A stretch of DNA of 64,000 bases from Hemileia vastatrix (lineage: Eukaryota; Basidiomycota; Pucciniomycetes; Pucciniales; Zaghouaniaceae), in contig JASXTE010000013.1 of NCBI GenBank assembly GCA_030280995.1, positions 14,349,501-14,413,500 of the forward strand, read 5' to 3'. Shown piece by piece: positions 24,761 to 37,700 of this stretch. Within the stretch, counting starts at the first letter, position 1. Each line of letters starts with the position of its first letter. A program made the translations under genes and the position numbers. Under the pieces are notes generated by a model. It was not told where the DNA came from. It was given only the letters and a program-made list of their open reading frames with translations, and searched no databases.

Positions 24761-27419
24761 TAGCTGTGGTTTAAATCAAAGAATTAAAATAAAGGTTGAA
24801 CACAAAATTTACCAAAATATATAAACCTCTAGCTTAATTTCCTATTTTGTGATTATTATATATAACTGAATAATTGAATTTAAGAACTTTAAATTCAAGA
24901 AATTTCCATAATTTAAGGTGCCTCAATATCTTTACTATAATCTATTCAGTAAGAAAACAAACCTACTGTGTCCTTTTTTTTACTCAAATTTTATGATTTA
25001 AATTAATATCTATAGTTTCAAAAAATATATTTTGGTTTTGGTGGAGCTTAGATTGAACTCCCAATGAGGTCCTGTTTCAAGCTTTGGTTAAAGATAACTT
25101 AAAATTTGAGAAAATTTATTTTTTTAAAATTTTTATTAAATATTTTTAAATGTAAACAAAAGAATATTTTTATATAATAATAATTTATATTAAATACTTT
25201 GAAGTTTGGGAGATAAATTCAAATGATGAATAATTTTGAGAAATATTTTAAAGTTGATTTTCTAATGTTATGGTATATCTTTTTGTCTAAATGAAAGATT
25301 AAGAAACTAGCAAAAAATTATTTTTATACAACTATAATATATAAAAAAGGTTTTAGATCTTCTGTTTAGACTCATAATACTCTAAAAAAAAGTCTATTTA
25401 TTTAATTACAAAACCTAAACATCCTTCAGAGCATCACATTATTTTCTTTTGATTTATATATGTAATCTAGAGGGAAGTCTCATAGGATAAAATTGGTAGT
25501 TTTTTTAAAAAAATTAAATAAATATCACCAGGAAAAAACATAGGGACCTGATAGCAGGTGCTGATTCCTATCTTTGACTTAACTCAATTTCAGCTCAGCT
25601 TTAATAATTATGGAAATACTGGGAACTAAAAAATGAGCACATTAGCTTGTGCAACATCAAATCAAATTTATTCTTAAATCAAAACTGAATATAAGGATAG
25701 GCACCTGCTAGCAGGTGCCACTTGATTTTTTGGAGTGTATATTTTTTATAAAAACTCAAATTTTAAAATTACTTTTCTGTTTCAAATCTGTACCAAAGAG
25801 TTGAAATATTCTCTATTTAAATCATTTTTTAAAAATATTCTCATCCTGGTATTGCTTTTTGATAAGTCCAATTACAAGAAGGTTTATAAATTATTCTGTT
25901 TAAATAAAATATCAAAGAAATTGTATTTCATAGACTTAGAAATTGAACTGAAACATCATACAACATTTACCTATCAATGTGAATATTGTATTTCTAATTA
26001 AACATTTGTAAATCCTTAACACATATAATCTAATTAGGAATTATGTGAAAATTTTCAGTGGCAAACTAATACTTTAAAAAATTTTGTTCTAAAGACTATA
26101 AAAAAGAATCTGAACCATTTCACTTAATTTACTTCTCAACACTATAGATTTGAAATATTTTTCATCTATTTAGAATATTTATTAAGCTTTATTTTACTGT
26201 AAATATGATCTCTTTAAAACTAGCTTTTTTATATGGGTATAATTAAAAATTCCCAATGTGTTTTATTAAGTAAATATTTTATAATAGTTATTCAATGAGA
26301 AACTAATAAAATGATGAAAATATACAACTCCTATCTATTCATCTCAGTTATTGAATAATAATACAGTCTAAAATACACCCTGAAGCCTATTTTTTCAAAT
26401 GAGAAGAATTTTCAAAATTTATGCTGATTATTTTGAGGTAGAAACTTTAATGATTTCAAAAATATAGCATTCAAGAGCACTTATGCAATAAAATGATAGC
26501 TTAAGGAGATTTATAAATTTTTTTGGTTCTATCTTTAAAGATTCACATCTAATTTGAATTTCAGTTTTTCACTTGGACAATTCACTGAGTGATAATCAAT
26601 TATTTCAACTCATGGCATCATTTTACCAACTGATAATATTTTAATGTAATTTTGATGAAATAAATCATGAAAAGTTCTAGAATCTCATATATGTATTAAA
26701 TTTACTAAATGTATATTTCAAAAAAAATTAGTTATTGAGGAATAAATAGAACAAAAAAAAGAGAAAATATTAGGTTCCATTTGCTTTTAATCATGTTATT
26801 GAATTTAAAAAGTTTAAAAACTGGATTAAAATCTACTATTGTAAGAATTATACTTCTTTCCAGACATATAATCAAATAATTCCTCAATGTTTCATGCTTA
26901 TTATAGAGAAGCTATCAGAGTATTTTTGAGTCATAAGTAAGCTAAAAACATTTCTGTCTTTTATTTATTTAGTTATGTGAGTGTTTACTGTATTCTAGAA
27001 AATTAACATTTATAATTTTGATGTTTAATATTTTTTTAGATTACTCAATTGAATTGAAATTAATTAGATTGAATAATCAAAAAAATATGGTCATGGATTA
27101 AATTTGAAAATTAAAGCTTCAAATTCTGGGTTAAGAGGATTTTTCAATTAAAAGAGCCACTGATATTATTTTATATTTTCTCAAAAAAAAAAATCATTAG
27201 GCAGGCTAAAAGTGATATTTTTATAATAAATAAAATAACTTTCATATTTTTTACTGATCACTACAATTCAAAATTAACACTGAATTGTATCTTATGAAAA
27301 AATAATTTGATTTTATTAAATACTTATGCTCCTCTTTTTTGTATTTCTATTAATTTTACACCAAACTCTCACCATTATTTCAGCAAAAAATCATCTATCT
27401 TTGGTTGAGAGCTAAATAT
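24761..27419. other. AT-rich non-coding stretch
   Basis: Very AT-rich, with no coding sequence I can support apart from the embedded element M2. The longest open frame (25735-26001) is rich in Phe, Leu, Ile and Lys as expected from composition. It may be the decayed interior of C3. Confidence 0.5.
25526..25737. mobile_element. M2: 212-bp CACTA-type MITE
   Basis: Ends CACCAGGAAAAAACATAGGG (left) and TTTTTTGGAGTG (right), flanked by TAT on both sides (25523-25525, 25738-25740). Subterminal palindromes are ACCTGATAGCAGGT (left) and GGCACCTGCTAGCAGGTGCC (right). Terminal similarity is weak, but the 3-bp duplication and the CTGCTAGCAG palindromes place it with M1, M3, C1 and C2. Confidence 0.75.
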
Positions 27420-27526
27420 GAGTTCAAAGTAGAGTTCAGTATTAGCTCATTATAAGTTCCATCTAAGTCCCATCTGACTTCAAGTTGAGTAATTTCTAGA
27501 AAGTCCCCCCCAAATATTGCATGGTA
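27420..27526 (-). mobile_element. M4: unpaired M1-like terminus
   Basis: On the minus strand from 27526: ACCATGCAATATTTGGGGGG, then GACTTTCTAGAAATT in the place of the palindrome, then GAAGTCAGATGG and GAACTCTACTTTGAACTC, the same order as the left part of M1. No partner terminus was found nearby. It is probably a decayed or truncated relative of M1. Confidence 0.5.
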
Positions 27527-27734
27527 AGATATTGACTGCTATTTCTGGAATATGTTGTGTGCAGAAGACCAAACAGCAATTAAGGTATAGATAGAGAGTA
27601 AGTTCTAAAATTAACACACTCAATAGGCACTAATACTAGAAAAAACTTGAAATTTCAGGCTTAAAAATTAAAAAAAAATTATTCCATAAGAGAAACTTAA
27701 AACACTGGTGAGAAAAATTTGTTAACTTGTAAAG

Positions 27735-28892
27735 TTTCAGGCTGAGTTGAAGTACATAGATGTGAAATAGCTTTAATAGTAAGTTTTATAGAAGATTTTA
27801 ATGGTCCTATATGAATACTGTAGTACAAATACAATAAGTATTAAAATGTAACTCAATATAAGGGTCTCAGTAATTTAAATCTCACTAATTATATATGGGT
27901 TACAATCTTAGAGTTGGTATAAAAATAGATGTAATAACTCAGATACTATTCAAAGACTTTATAAGTACTATTGATATGTATCTTAATTGTATTAGTTATA
28001 TATTTTGATTTTAATGATAAAGAATGTAGAAAAAAAGACCAAAAACCTCCTCCTTTTATACCCAATAGTTCCTTCAGTTAACCCTTTGATTTACCAGTCC
28101 TATACATGGCTAATAATTCCTAATTCTAGCTAATACACCTTTCCAACAACATAAAGAGGGACTAATAGCATAATTAGAATGATATAACCCGTCAAAATAC
28201 TGTAGTAATAGGGATTATGCATCAAAAATAAAGTATAAGCAAAAAAGAGAGTATATGCATGTAATATCTTAAAATAAAAAACTAAAAAGAAAAATAATAT
28301 TACTAAATATTACAAAATATTAAGGGGGATCAACAGTAGAAATTAAGGGTCTAATTATGAAAATAAACTACATGAAATCCCAAACAAAAAATAACCAATA
28401 TTGACTGAGAAACCACTGAAAACCACAAAAAAGTGCTTGAGATATGGGGTAACTACATGCAGTCCTTGTCAGGTGCTTGACCCAGTAAATCCTTGACTAA
28501 TTTAGGCAAATTTAAGTGTGATATTGAATAAAAGGTGCCAAGCTTGATGTTATTAATATAATTAGTGCATATAATAAGGTCAATGCACCTATAATTAAAT
28601 TAGGACACTAAATAAGGTCCTGTCACCTATTTTAGTGTTTTTCACCAAATAGGGCATAGAATGTGGGGTAATTATAGTGTGAAAAAGCTAACTTTTCTAA
28701 AAATGAAGCTATTCACTTGGGAAAAATGCAGCCAGTATGTGGCTAGTACACAGAAGCCCTTTCTGGCATAAAAAACACCAAATTTGAAAAGTGTTATTTT
28801 TATTAACTTGAGTAGCCAAATAAATAGTCATAATTAAGAAAAATCATTCTGTCAAAGCACATTTTTAATATTATTAAATTTAGAGTGCATAT
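27735..28892 (-). repeat. Element D 3' LTR, distal 1158 bp
   Basis: Inverted copy of the LTR seen in C1 (22547-24036). It is separated from its first 333 bp (59829-59497) by the whole of element B. Landmarks on the minus strand include a TATAAAAGGAGGAGG box near 28055-28070 and the end AGCCTGAAA at 27735. Total length after removing B is 1491 bp. Confidence 0.85.
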
Positions 28893-29189
28893 TGTCAGCC
28901 AGGCTACTAGACTTACCCGGTAAAATAATTAATTATTTTACTGAGTTGAAGCCACGCCCCTTCTTCTTACTAACAGTTAATTATTTATTTACTTAAGTAT
29001 TACTTACAACTAACTAGTTAAGTACATTAAGTAGTATAAATAATGTAAATAAATGTCCCCTACATTTTTACTCCCTAACACCGTGCTAAATAGTATAAGT
29101 TTGATTGGGAATAAAAATTTATAATAAAATTATAATAAAAAAAACCTTAAGATTATTATATTACTTCATTGAGAGATCTGGAATCACGT
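28893..29189 (+). repeat. Element B 5' LTR, first 297 bp
   Basis: Starts TGTCAGCCAGGCTACTAG and matches the B 3' LTR at 58706-59003 almost base for base up to GAGAGATCTGGAATC, where element A begins. The flanking 5 bp CATAT (28888-28892) pairs with CATAC (59497-59501) as a slightly decayed target duplication of B in the D LTR. Confidence 0.92.
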
Positions 29190-30282
29190 TGTAGACAATC
29201 CTATAGTACTAGCTATAGGCCTTGACCAAGGGAGTTGGAGAAAAACCAGAGAGAAAATTCCCTGTCCCTTTAGAAAAATAGAGTGAGATTTACTTGCTAA
29301 AGTAAGTTGGTTCCTGTTTTGCTAAAGCCCCTTTTCAACACACTTGACTGCTTGATGAGCCAAGAAAGTAGTCCCCAGATAGACTACCAGACCAAAGAAC
29401 TTAAATGTAGAACAAAGTCCACACCAGAGACAGCAAAGATACTTGATGTAGGCTGCAAATCCACACCAGAGACAGCAATAATACTTGCTATAGCTTGCAA
29501 GACTATAACAGAGAAAACAGTTGCCAAAGTTAAGTTAAATGAAGAACTCACTTGCAACAAACACAGCAAATTGTGGCCAGAAAACAGTGAAAACTGAGTG
29601 AGGAACAATGAGATCACCTCCAGATGGTTGTATGATGATTAAGGTTGCCCCAAACTGTCTTATTCACTATGTACACACAGACCACTAACTAAGAGCCCAT
29701 GCGCACCCACCAATCTGGCGCCTGTACCCGCCAAATTGCATAAAAAACTCGCCTGGAGCGCTCCCCAACCTCCTAAAACAGAGGCAGGCGGGCTGCCCGA
29801 CGTCGGAGATGCCGCCTGAAGCGGCCCAGCCTCCCTGAAACCAGAAAACCAATAAAAACCACTAATCTACTTAGAAAAATTAGCTACAACTACTAAAACC
29901 TTTAAAACACAGAATTTCACTATAACAACATTGTGACATGAAATATAGAGAAAAACTAGCTCTATCCAATAGTACTAAACACTTAACCCTAAGACTTAAG
30001 GTTAGCCCGTAAAACACAAAAAACAAAATTAAACAGCAATCTTTTATAAATGAAAAATGAGGAAATGACCCCTTAAAACTCAGGATATGAAAAATGTCTT
30101 CAAGACATAAAATATAGAGAAAAACCAGGGCTATCCAATGATAGTACCCACGTACCCGCAGACCCAATATCCACAGAATAAAACCAGAAAAATACCCAAT
30201 TCCCTAAAAGATGTCAATTAAGACATGCACAAACCGCACCAAATCACACAACAAAGGCCCCTGCCAATTTTGGAAGACCACA
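29190..30282 (-). repeat. Element A 3' LTR (1093 bp)
   Basis: Near-identical to 50216-51307. On the minus strand it starts TGTGGTCTTCCAA and ends GGATTGTCTACA. It contains a GC-rich patch at about 29720-29840, in contrast to its AT-rich surroundings, including a CGG-AGATG-CCG site at 29804-29814. Flanks (CACGT left, CCGTG right of the partner LTR) share only part of a target duplication. Confidence 0.93.
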
Positions 30283-30296
30283 TCCTCCCTCCAATT
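30283..30296 (-). promoter_or_regulatory. Polypurine tract of element A
   Basis: Read on the minus strand, TTGGAGGGAGGA lies directly upstream of the 3' LTR start TGTGG, the expected position for plus-strand priming in an LTR retrotransposon. Confidence 0.75.
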
Positions 30297-30363
30297 GAGA
30301 ATGTCCGCATTCTTTCTTCATCCAACCACCATTTTTAACCTTCTTCCCAAATCTGCCTCTGAG

Positions 30364-30971
30364 ATGGGCCCCTGCCAATACTGCATCGACAATAATTTAA
30401 TCTGCGCCATGACACCACCTGTCCATCCATACAGAACGTCCTGCGATGTCTGACAATCCAGAAAGAAGACCTGCCATAGACCTGGTCCACTTTCTTCTAC
30501 AACAGATTCACCTCCACCTCAACCTGGTCCTTCTTCTGCCAGCACCAAAAGATCTAGGCCATCCATCCTGATACCCAGATTAATCAAAAAGCTCCACCCT
30601 TCCCAGAAGAGTGCCACAACCCATAAAACAACTAGTTCCCCCATCCCTGGTCCATCTGATGGTAAATAACATTCATTTCTTCCTTCAACTTTAAAACTGA
30701 TAACTTCTCAGTTCCTCCCTCTTCTGATAGTGATGATAACAATGTAGGATCCATTGCACCACCAACACCAACGCACTTTCCCACTATCAAGGCCAAGTTC
30801 CAACAACACACATCTCAACAGAAACAACTTCTGCTTCACTACTTCCAATCCACTCCTGCTAGAGATCCACAGGACATTGAGAACAGAAGACACCTCATTC
30901 ACCAGTTCAAGGCTAATTCTGAACACTTAATTTCATCTCTTGATTCCCTCTGTAGTTCCACTAGTACTTGA
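30364..30971 (+). pseudogene. Z1: antisense accessory gene of element A, Zn-cluster-like, one stop
   Basis: A two-exon frame on the strand opposite to gag-pol: 30364-30661, then GT...CAG (30662-30711), then 30712-30971, 185 codons in one phase. The N-terminus has CQYCIDNNLIC, a 12-residue spacer, and a second triad CDV-stop-QSRKKTC in which the fourth Cys codon has become TGA (30451-30453). With Cys at that place the pattern is CX2CX6CX12CX2CX6C, within the Zn2Cys6 spacing rule, but the basic triad comes second. A Pro/Ser-rich middle and a Gln/His-rich helix-like tail follow. It lies 80 bp from the LTR. DNA binding is inferred; the gene is probably dead through one mutation. Confidence 0.65.
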
Positions 30972-31032
30972 GTCTGATTCAGAAAAGAAAAATTGACCAC
31001 ACCCTCTATAGGATGTAACCACAAACAACCCT

Positions 31033-31592
31033 CAGTTTTAAGTCTTGGGGGACTCAAAAACCCTCAGTTTAAAGTCTTGGGGGACTCAAAAACTTAAATC
31101 ATAAACCCAGAACCAGAGATCAACCACATTAAGACACAGAGAAAAAACCTAACATTCTGGGGTAATTGTAAATAGAGCAGCCAGCCCATCAATTACCCCC
31201 AAACTAGCCTTTGCTAAATTCGGAGGCTCCCCCTGTGGATACCCTCCACCAATCTTTCAAAACCAACTCCAACAACAAAAACTTTTTTCTCAGTTTATAG
31301 TCTTGGGGGACTTACAACCCTTAGTTTAAAGTCTTGGGGGACTAACACAGTGTTCAGTTTAAAGTCTTGACGGACTAGCCTTGATACAATCTTGAAACCA
31401 GCCAGTTTAAAGTCATGGAGGACTAACAGAAACCAGATTTCAGTTTAAAGTCTTGATGGACTGGTCTTGATATCATAGATTTTTCAGTTTAGAGTCTTGA
31501 TGGACTAACTTGATAACATAGCTTTTTCAGTTTAGAGTCTTGATGAACTACCTTGATACCATAGATTTTTCAGTTTAGAGTCTTGATGGACT
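31033..31592 (+). repeat. Cluster of ten 22-nt stem-loop modules in element A
   Basis: Module plan: CAGTTTA, one base, a 4-base stem, six variable bases, the complementary 4 bases. Copies start at 31033, 31065, 31291, 31322, 31355, 31403, 31441, 31485, 31528 and 31571; all use AGTC/GACT stems (one GAACT variant). More copies lie at 43026 and 43288 (AGTC/GACT) and inside or beside the pol region at 43541, 45097, 45133, 47176 and 47242 (CCTC/GAGG stems, decayed at 43541). The surroundings are non-coding for both strands in this block. Confidence 0.85.
31159..31199 (+). other. Hairpin H2, copy 1 (element A)
   Basis: GGGGTAATTG and CAATTACCCC form a 10-bp stem around a loop holding AGAGCAGCCAGCCCAT. 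Copies 2 and 3 are at 43119-43160 and 43381-43421. Confidence 0.8.
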
Positions 31593-31744
31593 AACGGAAT
31601 TTTGCATAAACTGGACGCAGCCAATTTCATGCAGCACACCTCTACAGCCAACCTGCTGAGCTTTCCCCTTCACTTCATCATCTACCCATCACTGACAAAA
31701 AATCTCCTCCTATCCCTTTTCATCATCTTTTCTCACCACAGATC

Positions 31745-34700
31745 ATGGCTGGATCTCCTGATGTTAACCCTTCTACTCTCCCTTGCTTCACTGCTCCCAA
31801 GGACTATGCCTGCAAACAGTGCATCCACATGTGCAGACCTTGCACATTCACTCTTCTAAATCCTGAATCCAAATTCTACAACAGGGCTTGTGACTCTTGC
31901 TATTCCAAAAAGAAAAGATGTGACAGAAATGCCAACTACCCTATTCCTCCGCCTTCTCCTTCTCACAAATACATCTCCAGATCCCCTACCAGATCCCCAG
32001 AGCTTGGTCCTTCCTCTTCCTCTCTATCTTCTGCTCCTTCCAGAAGATCCAGAAGCTCAGCTTCCTGCACTCTTCCCAAAAGACCAGCCTTAGCCTCACA
32101 AGAAACTGCTTTTATCTCCGCCAAATTAGCTCCAAAAGCTTCAAGATTAACTCCCAGGCTTCTAGACCGCGTCCAGACGGCCCGGCCGATGTCGGGCGGC
32201 CCGCCCGCCTCACCAAACAGTGAAAATCAGGGTCAAAACCTCCAAAAACGGCCAGAAAACAGCCACATTCATCCAGACAACAACAACAACTCAACCCAAC
32301 TACCTCCTACTGCTCCCAGAGCAATGCAATCCACCCTTCCAAAGTCCAAAAGCACCAAAATTTACCAGATTTCTAAGAGACCTGCCAGAGAATCCCAAGA
32401 AGAAACCAGAACACCACACACTGCTCCACAACAACAACTTTGTCCCCAACTAAGACAAAGAAACTACACCTCTCCTCTGTCAGCCAACTACTCTTCTGAC
32501 AGTTCCATCTCTTCAAATTCTCCATCCAGAAGAGAGCAGTCTGCTTCCAAATCTCCCTCTCCTGCTCCATCCTTTAACAACCCTGGTACTCCATCACCAG
32601 CACCTCCTCCAACTGAATCCAACAGAAATAACAACCACAACAACAAAAACAATCTCACTGCTCCAACTAGGCCCCAGGAAACTCAGCATCCCAGTTCACC
32701 TTCTCAGGATCCTTCAGAGGAAGACCATGAGAATCCATATCTTTCCCTAGTTGATCCACCCACTATAACCATTACAAAATCTTCAGAGATCCAATTCCCA
32801 GCTGCTTACAGATTTGATGAGCTTCCAATCTGTAAGTACCAAATTAATTCACCACGGGAAATCTGGGGGTGAACTGCTAGCAGTTCCCTCTTTTTGAAAC
32901 TATTAGGAATTTGTCAGGAAACTGTTGGGAAACCATCCTGAAACTGTCAGAAAGATGTTTTTAAATCTGATGAAAAAACATTGAAAAAATAAACTGTCAC
33001 AGATTGAATCCAGAACAATCCCTCCTTGAGCAGAGCTTAAGAACCACATTGAACATCAGTTAATCTCAGGTTTGGCAAAAGGTTGAACAACATCACTTAG
33101 CATACCTTAATATTCAAATATTAAAAGTGAATATATGTTGCGTGTATGATATAGATGCATATGCATTTGAATTTGCATGGTGGATACTTATTGCATGCTA
33201 AAAATTGATGTGAATTGCCTATCCAAAGTGTATGCATAATGACTATGAAGAATAAATATGCATAAAAAATATGCATAAAAATATGCATAAAAAATATGCA
33301 TAGTGATTATGCATAAAAATACGCATATTGAATATGCATTAAAAATATGCATATTGAATATGCATTAAAAATATGCATATTGAATATGCAAAAAAAGGTG
33401 CATATACTAATATGAATAAAATATATTAATATGCATATAAATCTGTATAATGAATATGCACAATGATTGAAAAATGCAAAAAAATGATGCTTAATGAGTA
33501 TATTTTATGCATAAATAGAAATATGCAATATGAATTCATATTGCATACAGATAACACTGGCAAACCATTTTGACCAAAACTCATACTAAATTTTCATTCT
33601 GGATTAAAGGTGTGAGGGAAGGAAGAAAAACAGTCCGACGTTAGAAAAATGCTACATGCACTCATTTTGTAGCAGAGCAAATGAGAAGTGCTGAATTATG
33701 GTTGGTGCCCATAATTTAGTATGATATCATAATTTTATTTAATTGTTTTCAATATTGAAAAGACTTTAGGTCAGTTGGTATGGATCTAGCTGTGCCAGGG
33801 TCTAATCTAATTATTTTAACAATTTCTTAATAATTAATGGGTTTTAATACAAAAACAGGTTGTATTTTTTGTGGGATATTGGATATGATAAGGTCTTTTG
33901 TAAAAAAAACTTATATTGTTCAAAAATATTCCTGAATCAGATGTGGGATAATCACTACAAAAAATTGTAGTACTGTGGGCAATAAAATATATGCACAAGC
34001 AGTAAAGAAAGGACTAAGTGAACCCTTTTGTGCAGTGGGAATCATTAGAGTGGAATTGTGGATGAAAAATATAATTCATTATTACCATTTTATTTAATCA
34101 AAAAATTTATAATATTAAAAAGAACTATTGATTAATTGGTATTTGACCTTTGTGCCTCACTCATATTTATCATTTGATTGATTTTTGTCACCATTATGTT
34201 ATTAATATTATAAGTATAGCAAAAACTCGTGTGCCAAATGCATACCGGGTGATGTTACACCTTTTATAATATTATTAAATAAAGGTAAAAAAATATGAAA
34301 ATGATTTGTTTTAAAAAAAATAAATTGTTATCCAAAAGCAATATGAGGGATAAAAAGGTAAAATTAAAGGGATCAAATATGAAATAAAAAATTAAAGTGA
34401 AATTCCTCCCATCAAGAGCAAGTAGACATGACGGGGTGAACGCCCACCAGTGGCACTAAACTTGGACTATAATTTCTTTTTTGTAAAAATAAAAAAAAAT
34501 CCACTGGAGCTTTACCAAAACTTCAGGATGACAATTTTGTAATATCAAACAACTTCTAGTGCAATTATTGAAGAAAAATTCATCATCATTGCAATAGAGA
34601 GAATTGATCACATCAGACTGCATGTGACCAAAAGTGTCCAGCACAAGTTCGGCCGAACTTGTGCTGGACACTTTTATGATGGAGGTTAGCTAGGGTGGAA

Positions 34701-37700
34701 TTTTTCTTCAGTTCATCTGGTATTTCTTATCAACATGTCCACTGGTATTTGATATTTGTGCCTCACTCATATTTATCATTTGATTGATTTTTTGTCACCA
34801 TTATGTTTTAATATTATAAGTATAGCAAAAACTCGTGTGCAAAATGCATACCGGGTGATGTTACACCTTTTATAATATTATTAAATAAAGGTAAAAAAAT
34901 ATGAAAATGATTTGTTTTACAAAAAATAAATTGATATACAAAAGCAATATGAGGGATAAAAAGGTAAAATTAAAGGAATCAAATATGAAATAAAAAATTA
35001 AAATAAATATACTGCCATCAAGAGCAAGTAGACATGTTGGGGCAAATGTCCACCAGTGAGGCTAAATTTGGACTATAATTGCTTTTTTGAAAAACAAAAA
35101 ACTGCCAATCTGAGGTTTAAAAAAACTTCAGCATCACCATTTGGCCATATCAAACAACTTCTAGTTCAATCATTGAGAGAGAATTGATCACACCAGACTG
35201 CATGTGACAAAAAGTGTCCAGCACAAGTTCGGCCAAACTTGTGCTGGACACATTTATGACGGAGAGTAGCTAGGGTAGAATTTTTCTTCAGTTAATCTGG
35301 TATTTCTTATAAACATGTACATTGGTACTTGATCTTTGTGCCTCACTCATATATATCATTTGATTAATTTATTGTCACCATTATATTATTAATATTATAA
35401 GTATAGCAAAAACTCGTGTGCCAAATGCATACGGGGTGATGTTACACCTTTTATAATATTATTAAATAAAGGTAAAAAAATATGAAAATGATTTGTTTTA
35501 CAAAAAATAAATTGATATACAAAAGCAATATGAGGGATAAAAAGGTAAAGTTAATCTCAAAGAGATCAATTATGAAAAACAAAATACTTGTAAAATTCTT
35601 GCTCTCAAGAGCCAGTAGAAGTGTTGAAAAAAATGGGAGCCATCAGGGCTAAATTGTAATAAGTGACCTTTTTTTTAAAGATAAAAAATTATACACCTGA
35701 GGTTGGGAAGAACAACAGGCGGATGATTCAGCTAAACAAAACTGCTTGTGGTAAAGTTTAATAAAAAAATGTTTTTTTGTTGCCATATAGAGATTTGATC
35801 CCATCTGACTGAACATGACCAAAAGTGTCCAGCACAAGTTTGGACGAACTTGTACTGGACACTTCTATGATGGAGAGCGGCTGGGGTAGAATTTTTCTTC
35901 AGTTCATCTGGTATTTCTTACAAACATGTCTACTGGTATTTTATCTTTGTGCCTCACTCATACATATTGTTTGATTAATTTTTTGTCTTAATTATATTAT
36001 TAATTATATAAGTATAACAAAAAATTGTGTGCCAAATGCATACTGAGTGATGTTACACATTTTATAATATTATTAAAAAAATGTATAAAAATATTAAAAT
36101 AATTTATTTTAAAATTTATTAATTGATATCCAAGAGCAATATGAGGAATAAAAAATTAATTTAAAGCAATCAAATATGAAAAAAGAAATCCAAATATTGT
36201 TGCTAATATTAAAAGCCAGTAGAGATGTTGAAGCATATGAGAGCCCTCAAGGATAAATTGTACTTAATTGATTGTTTTTTAAAGATAAAAAATTGTGTAC
36301 CTGTGGTCTGGATGAACTCTAGGTGAATTATTCAGCTATATCAAACTACATCTAGTGAAGTTTCTTATCAAATAATTTTTTTCATTTCCATAGAGAGAAT
36401 TGATCCCATCTGACTGAACCCGACCAAAATTGTCCAGCACAAGTTTGGCCAAACTTGTGCTGGACACTTTTATGATGGAGATTAGCTAGGGTGCAGGTCT
36501 TCTTCAGTGCAACTGTTATTTTTTTAAAACATGTCAACTGGTATTTGATCTTTCTGTGTTATTCATATTTTATTATCTGATTAATTTTTTGTCATTAGAA
36601 TTTTTATAATTTTATTAGTACAGAAAAAACTTGTGCGCCAAATGCATGCCATGTTATATTACACCTTTTATAATATTATTAAAAAATGTTAAAAAAATAT
36701 GAAAATGATTTTTTTCCAAAATTATAAATTAATATCCAAATGTAAGATGAGTGATAAAAAAGTAAATTAAAAGAGATCAAATATGAAAAAGAAAAATTCA
36801 AGAAAAATTCCTGCCTTCAAGAGCCAGTAGAGGTGTTGAAACAAATGGGTGCCATCAGGGCTAAATTTGATAAAATTTAATTTTTTTTAAAGATAAAAAA
36901 TTTTTCACCTGAGGTTTGGAAAAACTCAAGGTGGATAATTCAGCCATACCAAACTACTTCTAATGTAATTATTTAGCATTTTTTTAATTTAATTTCCACA
37001 GAGAGAATTGATCCCATCTGACTGCACCTGAACAAAAGTGTCCAGCACAAGTTTGGCTGAACTTGTGCTGGACACTTTTATGATGGAGAGTAGCTAGGGT
37101 GGAAGTGTTTCTCAGTACATCAGTTTTTTGTTTTTCACATTTCTATTGGGTTTTTAACTTTTTTTTATCATTCATATTTATCTTATAATTAATTTTTTGT
37201 CACCATATATATTATTAATGTTTCTAGTATAGCAAAAACCTGCATGCCAAATGCAAAATTGGTGATGTTACAACTTTAATAATATTATTATATAAAGTTA
37301 AAAAAATATGAATATGTTTAGTTTTTAAAAAAATAAATTGATATTTAAAATTAAAAAGAGTAATAGAAAAGTAAAATGAAAATAAATGAGATCAAATACG
37401 AAATAAAAAATACAAGTAAAATTTTTACTATCAAGAGCCAGAAGTGGTGTTGGGACAGTTGGGGACCCCTAGGTCAAGACTTGGTCTAAACTTACTTTTA
37501 TGTATAGCTAACAAATTTTGAGCTGAGGATTGGACAGACATCCAGGCGACAATTTTACAATATTAAACATTCTTTACTTCAATAATTGAGTGAAATATCA
37601 TTTTTTATTGCCATAGAGAGAATTTATCTCATATGACTTCATGCAACCAAAAGTGTCCAGCACAAGTTCGGCCAAACTTGTGCTGGAAACTTTAATAATT

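Noticed and set aside
25735..26001. 88-codon open frame in AT-rich DNA
   Set aside because: Composition (Phe, Leu, Lys, Ile) matches translated AT-rich sequence, and its start overlaps the edge of MITE M2.
24312..27526. C3 and M4 ends as the two termini of one element
   Set aside because: The ends are similar but belong to different subfamilies, and the flanks (TGG and AGA) do not match.
32832..32872. Last residues of the long Z2 exon 1 frame
   Set aside because: They come from the intron start and the C2 terminal repeat, beyond the donor GTAAGT.
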